NCBI GenBank assembly: GCA_945874115.1
Contig: CAMCFD010000003.1
Coordinates: 1-39,611, forward strand
Direction of reading: 5' to 3'
Origin: Rickettsia typhi
GTDB lineage: Bacteria > Pseudomonadota > Alphaproteobacteria > Rickettsiales > UBA1997
DNA length: 39,611 nucleotides
The notes below the pieces were generated by a model that was given only the letters and a program-made list of their open reading frames with translations, was not told where the DNA came from and searched no databases. Position 1 is the first letter of the stretch. Every line of letters starts with the position of its first letter. Positions 32,636-39,611 of this stretch are shown piece after piece. A program made the translations under genes and the position numbers.

Positions 32636-33997
32636 ATGTTTAAAATCGCCATAATCGGCCGTCCTAATGTTGGAAAATCAACTTTTTTTAATAAGCTTGT
32701 TGGCAAAAAATTTGCCATAACTGACGATGTTGCGGGCGTCACGCGCGATCGCAAAGAATCTCCTGGAAGGCTTGGTGACATTGACTTCATGGCGATTGAC
32801 ACTGCTGGTCTTGAAAATGAAATAAAGGCCGATTCTCTTGAAGAAAAAATGGTCGAGCAAACTTATCTGGCCGTTGCGGACGCCGATTTGTGTCTTTTTG
32901 TCGTTGACGGCAAAGAAGGAGTTGTTAATAAAGATCATCATTTTGCTAAATGGTTGCGAAAAATCGGCAAAAAAGTTATTTTGGTCGCTAATAAATGCGA
33001 AAATAAAGCGGTTTTCGAAGAAAATTGGTCTCCTGAATATTATCAACTTGGTTTTGGTGCGCCAACTGGAGTTTCGGCTGAACACAAGCTTGGTTTTGGT
33101 GAATTATACGAAAAAATTTCTCCGGTTTTTGAAGAATATCAGAAAAATTTCAGCGAACTTGAGGTTGAAGATGACGAAAAGTCGAATTTGCAAGTTGCTA
33201 TAATTGGGCGTCCGAACGCAGGAAAATCAACGCTTCTTAACCGAATTATCGGTAGTGAACGAATGATTACTGGCGAACAGGCGGGAATTACGCGCGACTC
33301 AATCGCGGTTGATTTTATGCATAATGATCAAAAAATCCGCTTCATTGACACTGCGGGAATCAGAAAAAAATCTAACATCACGCAAAAACTTGAGAAAATG
33401 TCGAGCGAAGACAGTTTTCGCGCCCTTCGCTATGCGCAAGTTGCGGTGCTTTTATTCGACGCAAATTGTGTGATGGACAAACAAGACATGGCTCTTGCAG
33501 GCGAAGTATTGAAAGAAGGTCGCGCGCTGATTTTTGCGGTCAATAAAATCGACGAAGTTAAGGGTGATAAAGAAGTATTTTTGCGCCAAGTCAGAACGCA
33601 ATTGCAACAAATTTTCGCCGAAGTTGATGGCGCCGTTATCATCGGAATTTCGGCCAAAACCGGCTATAATGTTGATAAATTGCTGACTTACATTATGCAA
33701 ACTTATAATCAGTGGCAAATAAAAGTTCCGACTTCAAAGCTAAACAACTGGCTTGCGGGCGCTCTTTTGAGTCATTCACCAAAAATGTATAAAGGCAAAG
33801 AAACCAAGGTAAAATATATTACCCAAATCAAAACTCGTCCACCGACTTTCGCCGTTTTCACCAATCATTTAAAGGTTTTAGAAGGGGATTACAAACGTTA
33901 TTTGGCCAATTCTTTGCGTCAACATTTTGATTTAAATTTAACGCCGATTCGAATGTATGCTAGAAAATCGGATAATCCTTACGCCACGAAGAAATAG
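32636..33997 (+). CDS. der: Ribosome-assembly GTPase Der (EngA)
   Basis: Der is a tandem-GTPase needed for 50S assembly. The 453-residue product has G domain 1 (GRPNVGKS at 8-15, DTAG 55-58, NKCE 119-122) and G domain 2 (GRPNAGKS at 191-198, DTAG 238-241, NKID later). A C-terminal KH-like domain (TRPPTFAVFTNH, LRQHFDLNLTPIRMYARKSDNPYA) follows. The length is typical. The stop is TAG. It converges with the small membrane-protein gene, whose stop is only 4 bases away. Confidence 0.98.
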   Translation: MFKIAIIGRPNVGKSTFFNKLVGKKFAITDDVAGVTRDRKESPGRLGDIDFMAIDTAGLENEIKADSLEEKMVEQTYLAVADADLCLFVVDGKEGVVNKDHHFAKWLRKIGKKVILVANKCENKAVFEENWSPEYYQLGFGAPTGVSAEHKLGFGELYEKISPVFEEYQKNFSELEVEDDEKSNLQVAIIGRPNAGKSTLLNRIIGSERMITGEQAGITRDSIAVDFMHNDQKIRFIDTAGIRKKSNITQKLEKMSSEDSFRALRYAQVAVLLFDANCVMDKQDMALAGEVLKEGRALIFAVNKIDEVKGDKEVFLRQVRTQLQQIFAEVDGAVIIGISAKTGYNVDKLLTYIMQTYNQWQIKVPTSKLNNWLAGALLSHSPKMYKGKETKVKYITQIKTRPPTFAVFTNHLKVLEGDYKRYLANSLRQHFDLNLTPIRMYARKSDNPYATKK

Positions 33998-34001
33998 AGC
34001 C

Positions 34002-34304
34002 TTATTTTTTTCGTGGATCAATAATTCTGTCCATGTCGGTGCGCCTTGGAAATGGCGGATTCAAGCCCAAATCACGATATTCTTTTGCCCAGTCCTTATA
34101 AAATCTGCGCGAAACATAAAATACGGCGCAATCTCTGCAATTAATTTCAGTTCTGGTATATCGACATTTTGATTCATAGGCCAGATTTGCCAGATCTTTT
34201 GGGTAATAAATGTCAATAATATCGCGACATTTTAAGCTGGTGGTAAATACGCCAGCGTAGACTACGACGATAAAAAATCCTAATGCGCCAACAATGGTTT
34301 CCAT
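34002..34304 (-). CDS. Small cysteine-containing membrane protein, unknown function
   Basis: The 100-residue product has one N-terminal TM helix (about 4-22, IVGALGFFIVVVYAGVF) and a charged remainder with four cysteines at 26, 47, 56 and 59 (KC, KC, NCRDC). The C-x2-C pair could bind metal or form disulfides. The C-terminus is basic (PPFPRRTDMDRIIDPRKK). I recognise no family. Support for a real gene: it fills the space between der and the recombinase gene with 4 bases to the der stop, the hydrophobic segment is clean, and no better frame exists there. Confidence 0.7.
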   Translation of the reverse strand: METIVGALGFFIVVVYAGVFTTSLKCRDIIDIYYPKDLANLAYESKCRYTRTEINCRDCAVFYVSRRFYKDWAKEYRDLGLNPPFPRRTDMDRIIDPRKK

Positions 34305-34319
34305 AATTTTAATATTTTG

Positions 34320-34337
34320 AGCGGTTTTTTTACCGCT
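34320..34337. terminator. Short hairpin between xerC and the small membrane-protein gene
   Basis: AGCGG, TTTTTTTA, CCGCT. The plus strand continues TTTT, while on the minus strand, where the neighbouring genes lie, it continues CAAAATATT. It is a weak terminator candidate at best. AAATTTCCTAAAAA nearby (34371-34384) also occurs in the 20397 palindrome (20502-20515). Confidence 0.3.
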
Positions 34338-34461
34338 TTTACAAACGAAATTTTAGTGACTTTCATAATAAAATTTCCTAAAAACCTATGATGAAAATAA
34401 ATTCTCAAGCGGAATTTCAAGCTTAGATTCTGTCATTTTTATCGATAAAATGCAAATAAAA

Positions 34462-35400
34462 TTATCGTGGAGAGAATTTTTTATATTCGCTCAAAAGTCG
34501 ATTTTTGTCAACTTTGGTATAGCGTTGCGTCGTTGACAGGCTTGAGTGTCCGAGCAATTCTTGAATTGTGCGCAAATCGCCGCCAGCTTCAAGCAAATGT
34601 GTCGCAAATGAATGGCGAAAAGCATGCGGAGTTATGGTTTCGGACAAATTTAATTCGCGGCGAATTTCTTGCATTAAGCGACTGAAAACGCGCGCCAAAT
34701 AAGGCTTGCCATGATTTCCAACAAAAATTGCGTCATCATATTTAATTTCAAACGGACATAAGCCCAAATATTCATTAATTTTTGTTCGAACAATCTTCAA
34801 AATCGGCACCATTCTTTGTTTGCCGCCTTTTCCGTCGATTATTAAAACATCATTATTTGCGAGTGATTTTTTCGTCAAAGAGAGCGCTTCTGAAATGCGC
34901 AATCCACAGCCATAAATTAGTGTAAGAAGAGCCACGTCGCGCTTAATTTCCCACTCATTTTTATTTTTCGCGGCAATAGATGCCAAAATTTTTTCAATGT
35001 CAATTTCATCGACCGATTTTGGAATTGGTTTCGCGATTTTTGGCGTTTTTATTTTTTCGATTTCAATATTTTTGAGCAAATTATTTTTGTTCAAAAAGCG
35101 AAAAAAACTGCGCAAAGAGCTTAAAGCACGGGCATTTGAGGCATTTATGTGATTTTTTTGCAACTTTTCCATCAAATAGTGCCTAAAATCAGTGTTTTCT
35201 AAGCTTTCTAAGATTTTTATGTTAATTTTTCGTTCTTTTGCTTTAAAAAGAAAATTAAAGAAATATAATAAATCAGTATGGTAAGAAATTAAAGTGTGAT
35301 TTGAATATCTTTTTTCGACTTGTAAAAAAGTGATAAATTTTTCTAATAAACCTTTAATTTCTAGGTCGCAAATGTCAATAATTTCTAATTTTTGAAGCAT
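34462..35400 (-). CDS. Tyrosine recombinase, XerC/XerD type
   Basis: Xer recombinases resolve chromosome dimers at dif. The 312-residue product has an N-terminal SAM-like core-binding domain (FITFLQVEKRYSNHTLISYHTDL, 22-44). The catalytic domain shows R168 (YGCGLRISEAL), K191 (DGKGGK), H259-x-x-R262 (HAFRHSFATHLLEAGG), H285 (LGHSSLSTTQRY) and the nucleophile Y294. The length matches XerC/XerD rather than phage integrases; which of the two cannot be decided here. The frame is open to 35472, but the ATG at 35400 fits the family. That ATG abuts the ATG of the divergent gene at 35401. Confidence 0.93.
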   Translation of the reverse strand: MLQKLEIIDICDLEIKGLLEKFITFLQVEKRYSNHTLISYHTDLLYFFNFLFKAKERKINIKILESLENTDFRHYLMEKLQKNHINASNARALSSLRSFFRFLNKNNLLKNIEIEKIKTPKIAKPIPKSVDEIDIEKILASIAAKNKNEWEIKRDVALLTLIYGCGLRISEALSLTKKSLANNDVLIIDGKGGKQRMVPILKIVRTKINEYLGLCPFEIKYDDAIFVGNHGKPYLARVFSRLMQEIRRELNLSETITPHAFRHSFATHLLEAGGDLRTIQELLGHSSLSTTQRYTKVDKNRLLSEYKKFSPR

Positions 35401-36183
35401 ATGTTTAGAATAATTCTCGCTATTTTCTTGGTTTCTTCGCTTAATTCTTACGCCAATTCTCCAAAATCGCAAGATATTTTATTGTGGAACAGTGAGCGAG
35501 GCATCAAGACCTTTGAAAACAGTGAATATAAACAAGATTTTTATCAGCTGGTTAATTTTTATCAACCGCAAGCAAACCCGTTTTATTGCGGAATTGCGAG
35601 TTCGGTGATAGTTTTAAATGCTTTTAAAAATGGCAAAATTGAAAGCCAGAAGGAAATTGAAGGAAAGATTCCGCAAAGCTTGGGCGGCGGCGTTTTAGAA
35701 TATAAATCTTATTCGCAATCAAACTTTTTAAATGCGAAAACCGATAAAATTAAATCAAAAGAAATTATCGAATTTAAAAAGCCAACAAGAATTGAAAATG
35801 GCAAAGAAATTTATGACGAGGGTCTTACTCTGGCAAACCTTAAAGACATTTTGACCAAAGTTCATAAATTGAAAGTAAAAGTTAATTATGCGACTAATAA
35901 TAATGAAAAATCGGTCGCAGAATTTCGCAAAAATCTCAAAAAATATTTACAAGATGACACTCATTTTGTGTTAGCAAATTTTGACGGAAGAGTCATTAAA
36001 ACCAACGGCGCTGGCCATATTTCGCCACTTGTTGCCTATGATGAATCTTCAGATTTAGTGATGGTTTTAGACGTTGCCGCGCATAAAAGAATGTGGTATT
36101 TTGTGTCGGTTGCAAAACTTTATGAAGCCATGAATACCAAAGACGGCGAAAGTTTCCGCGGATATTTAATTGTGTCGCAATAA
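35401..36183 (+). CDS. Secreted phytochelatin synthase-like cysteine enzyme
   Basis: The 260-residue product has a cleavable-looking signal peptide (MFRIILAIFLVSSLNSYA, about 1-18), implying export to the periplasm or beyond. The mature part matches the phytochelatin synthase papain-like fold: C63 in QANPFYCGIASSVIVLNAF, H206 in GAGHISPLVAYD and D224 in MVLDVAAHKRMWY form the Cys-His-Asp triad. Plant enzymes make phytochelatins from glutathione. Short bacterial homologues such as the Nostoc protein mainly remove glycine from glutathione, so a glutathione gamma-Glu-Cys dipeptidase or other peptidase activity is likely. The plant-type C-terminal Cys-rich domain is absent. A TTG at 35392 is in frame, but the ATG at 35401 gives the signal peptide. 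Confidence 0.88.
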   Translation: MFRIILAIFLVSSLNSYANSPKSQDILLWNSERGIKTFENSEYKQDFYQLVNFYQPQANPFYCGIASSVIVLNAFKNGKIESQKEIEGKIPQSLGGGVLEYKSYSQSNFLNAKTDKIKSKEIIEFKKPTRIENGKEIYDEGLTLANLKDILTKVHKLKVKVNYATNNNEKSVAEFRKNLKKYLQDDTHFVLANFDGRVIKTNGAGHISPLVAYDESSDLVMVLDVAAHKRMWYFVSVAKLYEAMNTKDGESFRGYLIVSQ

Positions 36184-36211
36184 TTGCAAAAAAATCGGTA
36201 AAAATTATAAA
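36184..36211 (+). promoter_or_regulatory. Candidate promoter for uvrD
   Basis: TTGCAA (36184-36189) directly after the preceding stop, a 16-base spacer and TATAAA (36206-36211), 68 bases before the helicase ATG. Confidence 0.5.
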
Positions 36212-36279
36212 ATCCGCAAGAATTATAAAGGCGAAAGCTTTTTAATATCGGCTGCGAGAAAAATTAAAAAACACAAATT

Positions 36280-38622
36280 ATGATCGACGGTTTAAATGAT
36301 CCACAAAAAGAAGCTGTGCTACAGACACAAGGGCCGCTATTAGTTTTGGCGGGCGCTGGGACCGGAAAAACCAAAGTTTTAACTTCGCGAATTATTCACA
36401 TTATAAATTCGCATATGGCGTCGCCTCTTCAAATTTTGGCGGTGACTTTTACCAACAAAGCCGCGGCAGAAATGCGTCACAGAATTGGCGCGTCAATTGG
36501 CGAAAATGTCCATAATTTATGGATCGGAACTTTCCACTCAATTGCTGCGAAAATTACGCGTAGACACGCCGAAATTGTTGGTCTGAAAAATGATTTTACG
36601 ATTATCGACCAAGACGATCAGCTGCGTTTAATCAAACAAATTTTGGCCGATTTAAATGTTGACACTAAACAATTTCCGGCGAAAAATTATTTGAATAAAA
36701 TTTCGCACACCAAAGATGTAAAACTGGCGCCAGCGCCCACAAACAGCGCACCGACATCGTTTGTCAATCCTTTTTCTGACGCGGCTGACCAAGGTTTGCC
36801 GAAATTATCTTCGGTTTATTCGCTTTATCAAAGTCGCCTAAAGTCAATGAATGCGGCCGATTTCGGAGATTTACTCGCTTACAATCTCGAAATTTTTGCA
36901 CGCGCCCCCGAGGTTTTGTCATATTATCAAGACAAGTTCCGCTATATTTTGGTCGATGAATATCAAGACACGAATAATGTGCAATATCAATGGCTTCTAA
37001 AGCTGTCGGCGGTTCACCAAAATTTATGCGCGGTTGGTGATGACGATCAGTCAATCTATAGCTGGCGCGGCGCTAATATTGCCAATATTTTACGCTTCGA
37101 AAAAGATTTTAAAAACGCCAAAGTTATCAGGCTTGAACAAAATTATCGCAGCTCGCAAAACATTCTCGAAGCCGCAGACTCAGTGATCTCGAAGAATTCG
37201 CAGCGTCACGGAAAAACTTTGTGGACCGACAAAAAAGGCGGCGAAGAAGTTAAAATATATTCCTTCATCGATGACCGCGGAGAAGCCAGTTTCGCGGTTA
37301 AAACGGCGCTTAATTATCACCAGCGCCAAAAATATAAATTGTCGCAAATGGCGATTTTAGTGCGCGCCGGCTATCAAACTCGCGCCTTTGAGGAAGCGTT
37401 GATAAAATCGAATTTGCCCTACAAAATCATCGGCGGCATGAAGTTCTATGAGCGAATGGAGGTTAAAGACGCAATTTGTTATTTGCGCGTGGTTTGCAAT
37501 TTTAGCGACGATTTGGCGCTAAGCCGAATTATCAACACACCAAAGCGCGGCGTTGGCGACACCAGCATTAACGCGCTTTATCAGCGTGCGAAAAACGAAA
37601 ATATTTCGCTGTTTAATGCTATAAAAGAAGCTTTGGCGCAAGGTGAAGTTAAGGGAAAAGCGGCGTCAAGCCTGAGAATTTTGATCGAACAAATTGAAAG
37701 ATGGCGCGCGGCCCTTGAAAAAACAAGCCTTAGCGACATTGCGCGCTTAATTTTGACCGAAAGTGGTTATATTTCGATGTGGCAATCCGAGAACAGCCTT
37801 GAAGCGCAAGGGCGCATCGAAAACATAGACGAATTTGTCTCAAGTTTGGCCGATTTTGAAAACATCACCGAATTCCTTGAATATGTAAGCTTGGTCGAGG
37901 CTAAAGACGATAAAAATATCACCGACGCCATAAATGTTATGACTGTTCACGCCGCGAAAGGCCTTGAGTTTGACTTGATTTTTGTTCCCGGTCTTGAAGA
38001 TGGCGTGTTTCCAAGTGGAAGGTCGCTTGACGAGCGCGACGGCGCCGAAGAAGAGCGTCGATTATTTTATGTAGCCATGACGCGCGCCAAAAAAGAGTTA
38101 ATCTTGTGCTATGCCAAGACACGCTTCGTTTTCGGCGATTATCAACAATCAATGCCATCGCGATTTTTGAAGGAATTGCCAAAAGAAATAAAAGAAACCG
38201 AAGTCGGTTTTGACGACGGATTTTCAGGCGGCTTTAACGGCGGATACAGCAACGGTTCGCGCGCAAATTTCGCCTCGAATTCAAGCGAAAGTTTTGGTGC
38301 GAATTCATCTTCGTCAAAATTCGGCCAAACGCAAAGTCTTAAGCCTTCTTACAACAATTCTCAATTTGGCAATAAATCGCAATTTAACCCAAAATTTGCC
38401 CAAATTCAGCAAAAATTCGCCAATTTTGACGAAAAATCGACCAAAAATGACCTAATCGCCAAAAAAGCTTTTGACAAAAGCGATTCTTTGTTTGGAAAAA
38501 GAATGTTCCACCAAAAATTCGGCTATGGAAAGGTTGTCGGAATAGATGGTTCTAAGCTTGAAATCGAATTCGAAAAAGCCGGCAAAAAAACCGTGATGAA
38601 AGATTTTGTAAGCGCGGCGTAA
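36280..38622 (+). CDS. uvrD: UvrD/PcrA-family DNA helicase with a low-complexity linker
   Basis: Superfamily 1A 3'-5' helicase acting in nucleotide excision and mismatch repair. The 780-residue product has Walker A AGAGTGKT (24-31), motif Ia AVTFTNKAA, Walker B VDEYQDT (225-231), motif III GDDDQSIYSWRGA (253-265), motif IV EQNYRS (286-291), motif V VMTVHAAKGLEF (553-564) and motif VI EERRLFYVAMTRAK (591-604). Residues about 643-712 are a Gly/Ser/Asn/Phe/Gln-rich linker. After it comes a Tudor-like end (GKRMFHQKFGYGKVVGIDGSKLEIEFE, from 739), as in PcrA/UvrD, where it contacts RNA polymerase. uvrD versus pcrA naming is a convention. Confidence 0.95.
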   Translation: MIDGLNDPQKEAVLQTQGPLLVLAGAGTGKTKVLTSRIIHIINSHMASPLQILAVTFTNKAAAEMRHRIGASIGENVHNLWIGTFHSIAAKITRRHAEIVGLKNDFTIIDQDDQLRLIKQILADLNVDTKQFPAKNYLNKISHTKDVKLAPAPTNSAPTSFVNPFSDAADQGLPKLSSVYSLYQSRLKSMNAADFGDLLAYNLEIFARAPEVLSYYQDKFRYILVDEYQDTNNVQYQWLLKLSAVHQNLCAVGDDDQSIYSWRGANIANILRFEKDFKNAKVIRLEQNYRSSQNILEAADSVISKNSQRHGKTLWTDKKGGEEVKIYSFIDDRGEASFAVKTALNYHQRQKYKLSQMAILVRAGYQTRAFEEALIKSNLPYKIIGGMKFYERMEVKDAICYLRVVCNFSDDLALSRIINTPKRGVGDTSINALYQRAKNENISLFNAIKEALAQGEVKGKAASSLRILIEQIERWRAALEKTSLSDIARLILTESGYISMWQSENSLEAQGRIENIDEFVSSLADFENITEFLEYVSLVEAKDDKNITDAINVMTVHAAKGLEFDLIFVPGLEDGVFPSGRSLDERDGAEEERRLFYVAMTRAKKELILCYAKTRFVFGDYQQSMPSRFLKELPKEIKETEVGFDDGFSGGFNGGYSNGSRANFASNSSESFGANSSSSKFGQTQSLKPSYNNSQFGNKSQFNPKFAQIQQKFANFDEKSTKNDLIAKKAFDKSDSLFGKRMFHQKFGYGKVVGIDGSKLEIEFEKAGKKTVMKDFVSAA

Positions 38623-38687
38623 AAGGCGTTTTAAAGCGGTATTTATTGGCTTAAAGTCGATTTTTTCTCTCAAAATCGTCGAAGTTG

Positions 38688-38760
38688 ATGTTATGAGTTG
38701 CTTTCTAGTCTCTAAGGGGATTGCCGCGTTGGCTGCGCTCCTCGAGACTCAAAATAACAT
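38688..38760. repeat. 73-bp imperfect palindrome with a GC-rich core
   Basis: The outer arms ATGTTAT (38688-38694) and ATAACAT (38754-38760) are perfect inverted repeats, as are the inner arms AGTCTC (38707-38712) and GAGACT (38744-38749). The core GGGGATTGCCGCGTTGGCTG...CGCTCCTCGAG resembles the dispersed ATTGCCGCGTCGCTNCGCTCCTCGCAATGAC repeats seen in many proteobacterial genomes, with a different right half. Confidence 0.55.
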
Positions 38761-38873
38761 TAACCAAAGCCCAACCGCGCCATTTTCCCGCAGAATTCGT
38801 GCAATAAAAACACTTCCCAATTTTGATTTGTGAGAAAAACCCCATACAAACAACAAAAATTTGTAGATTTTTC

Positions 38874-38902
38874 TTGCACAATGTTAAAAAATGTGGTATA
38901 AT
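38874..38902 (+). promoter_or_regulatory. Near-consensus promoter for the IQ-repeat gene
   Basis: TTGCAC (38874-38879), a 17-base spacer and TATAAT (38897-38902) preceded by TGG, an extended -10. It lies 34 bases before the ATG. It is one of the best promoter matches in the window and implies that the gene is an independent, probably well-expressed unit. No Shine-Dalgarno site is visible near the ATG. Confidence 0.75.
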
Positions 38903-38936
38903 GGGGAAATAAAATAAAATTTAACCAATTGAATTT

Positions 38937-39611
38937 ATGTCAAGACCTTCAGGGCCAATAAATACGCCAAAGAAACAAGATGTAATGGCAGATATGTACA
39001 GAACGCTTAATGCATACTTGACAAACCAAGGTGAAGATCCCGTTTATACAAATAGAAAACGAGATGTTCTTGGAGCGTTTTATGATATTTTAGATGAAGT
39101 TTTGCTCGCTGATGTTGATGGAAATCTTCTTGAGTCAACTGAAACTGAAGACGACCCCGATGTTGTTGATTTTGAAAAAATAAACGCAATTTATCAAAAC
39201 TTGCCCGCATTTGCGCTTTTTGTAAATCGTAAGATTAAAGATGGCGACCAACCTAATGTCGCAAGATTGATTCTTAATTTTGAGAAGGACATAGCTGCTA
39301 CAAGAATTCAAAGGGGATTGCGCGGTCTTTACGAATATCGTGAGCGCGAGAGAACGGCGGCCGCAATCAAAATTCAGTCTAATTTTCGTGGTCACCGGAC
39401 AAGAGAAGTGGTTACTGATCCATTAATTGCAGCAACGCGAATACAAAAAGCTTATCGCGCACATCTTGCGCAAAAGAAAGCGTTAACAGAAGTTGTAGAG
39501 CCGATGCAGCGACAAATTGCGGCTATAAAAATTCAAGCTTTGTGGAAAGGTTATGCTGTTCGACGCGATAACAAAAAATTAGACGCTAACGCTAAGAGAA
39601 TCAGAGGTGGG
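38937..39611 (+). CDS. Multi-IQ-motif protein, 3'-truncated by the window edge
   Basis: An ATG at 38937 opens a frame that stays open to the last base (225 codons visible). Residues 1-118 are mostly helical and acidic, with no family I recognise and no signal peptide or TM segment. Residues 119-210 hold four tandem IQ motifs, the calmodulin or myosin-light-chain binding helix IQxxxRGxxxR: IQRGLRGLYEYR (124-135), IQSNFRGHRTR (146-156), IQKAYRAHLAQKK (169-181) and IQALWKGYAVRR (199-210). Spacing is 22, 23 and 30 residues. The lead-ins alternate AATRIQ, AAIKIQ, AATRIQ, AAIKIQ, suggesting duplication of a two-motif unit. Calmodulin is eukaryotic, so a host-directed role is an inference. More repeats may lie beyond the window. 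Confidence 0.88.
   Translation, partial: MSRPSGPINTPKKQDVMADMYRTLNAYLTNQGEDPVYTNRKRDVLGAFYDILDEVLLADVDGNLLESTETEDDPDVVDFEKINAIYQNLPAFALFVNRKIKDGDQPNVARLILNFEKDIAATRIQRGLRGLYEYRERERTAAAIKIQSNFRGHRTREVVTDPLIAATRIQKAYRAHLAQKKALTEVVEPMQRQIAAIKIQALWKGYAVRRDNKKLDANAKRIRGG

Larger units (their letters stand above)
38623..38936. other. Gap between uvrD and the IQ-repeat gene
   Basis: No gene seen. It holds a perfect 7-bp hairpin CGATTTT/AAAATCG (38658-38678, possible uvrD 3' end), the palindromic repeat at 38688-38760, an AT-rich stretch, and the promoter at 38874-38902. Confidence 0.6.

Noticed and set aside
34462..35400. Phage integrase or integron marking a mobile island
   Set aside because: Length and motif contexts fit chromosomal XerC/XerD, and no att-like repeats, tRNA or phage genes are nearby.
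39111..39148. EF-hand calcium loop in the IQ-repeat protein (DVDGNLLESTET, residues 59-70)
   Set aside because: The invariant glycine is at loop position 4 instead of 6 and the 12th position is not Glu, so it does not fit the EF-hand pattern.
39007..39395. Two minus-strand frames opposite the IQ-repeat gene
   Set aside because: The plus-strand frame has a near-consensus promoter and clear repeated motifs; the antisense frames show none.
1..39611. Reassignment of UGA to tryptophan
   Set aside because: Absence of TGA stops raised this, but conserved genes read full length under the standard code and Trp codons checked are TGG. An AT-rich genome with reassigned UGA should show in-frame TGA at Trp sites.
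1..39611. tRNA, rRNA or CRISPR loci
   Set aside because: No cloverleaf with a TTCGANTC-type arm, no rRNA-like stretch and no regularly spaced direct repeats were found by eye.

Overview
The window is a stretch of AT-rich bacterial chromosome that reads most naturally as an alphaproteobacterium. The evidence is the fused S10-spc-alpha ribosomal block in the order tuf, rpsJ ... rplO, secY, adk, rpsM, rpsK, rpoA, rplQ, a zinc-free 101-residue S14, and genes such as mreBC, coaBC, nuoD and ruvB that match alphaproteobacterial families. AT richness, few clear Shine-Dalgarno sites (starts are typically preceded by an A-rich run ending ATATG), dispersed palindromes, and a eukaryote-like IQ-repeat protein all suggest a host-associated lineage of the Rickettsiales/Holosporales kind. 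The biosynthesis genes leuA, trpC and purQ argue against extreme reduction. This placement is inference; no phylogeny was run.

Bases 1-15927 (+): a partial tuf gene is followed by 28 translation, secretion and transcription genes ending rpoA, rplQ and, unusually, rplS. Most genes are separated by fewer than 20 bases. Most of the longer gaps hold an inverted repeat, as if hairpins punctuate the transcript. S19, L22 and S5 carry lysine-rich C-terminal tails.

Bases 16002-26840: a small putative lipoprotein gene (+), then a run of minus-strand genes. In transcription order these are ldcA (LD-carboxypeptidase), nuoD, a membrane histidine kinase, a kinase-less paralogue of that kinase's sensor, ruvB, coaBC, a 35-codon small ORF and recQ. 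Three long AT-rich palindromic elements sit in the gaps at recQ, ruvB and nuoD. One of them supplies the last codons and the stop of ruvB.

Bases 26921-33997 (+): leuA, mreB, mreC, purQ, trpC and der, several with near-consensus sigma-70 promoters. Bases 34002-35400 (-): a small cysteine-containing membrane protein and a XerC/D-type tyrosine recombinase. Bases 35401-38622 (+): a secreted phytochelatin-synthase-like cysteine enzyme whose ATG directly abuts the recombinase's ATG (CAT|ATG), then a UvrD/PcrA helicase with a Gly/Ser/Asn/Phe-rich linker.

Bases 38937-39611 (+): the first 225 codons of a gene still open at the window end. It encodes at least four tandem IQ (calmodulin-binding type) motifs in an alternating AATRIQ/AAIKIQ pattern, behind a near-consensus promoter. 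It is the most unusual gene here and a candidate host-directed effector.

All 47 genes with a visible stop, plus the small ORF, end in TAA or TAG; none ends in TGA, although 14 use TAG. No tRNA, rRNA or CRISPR array was seen.
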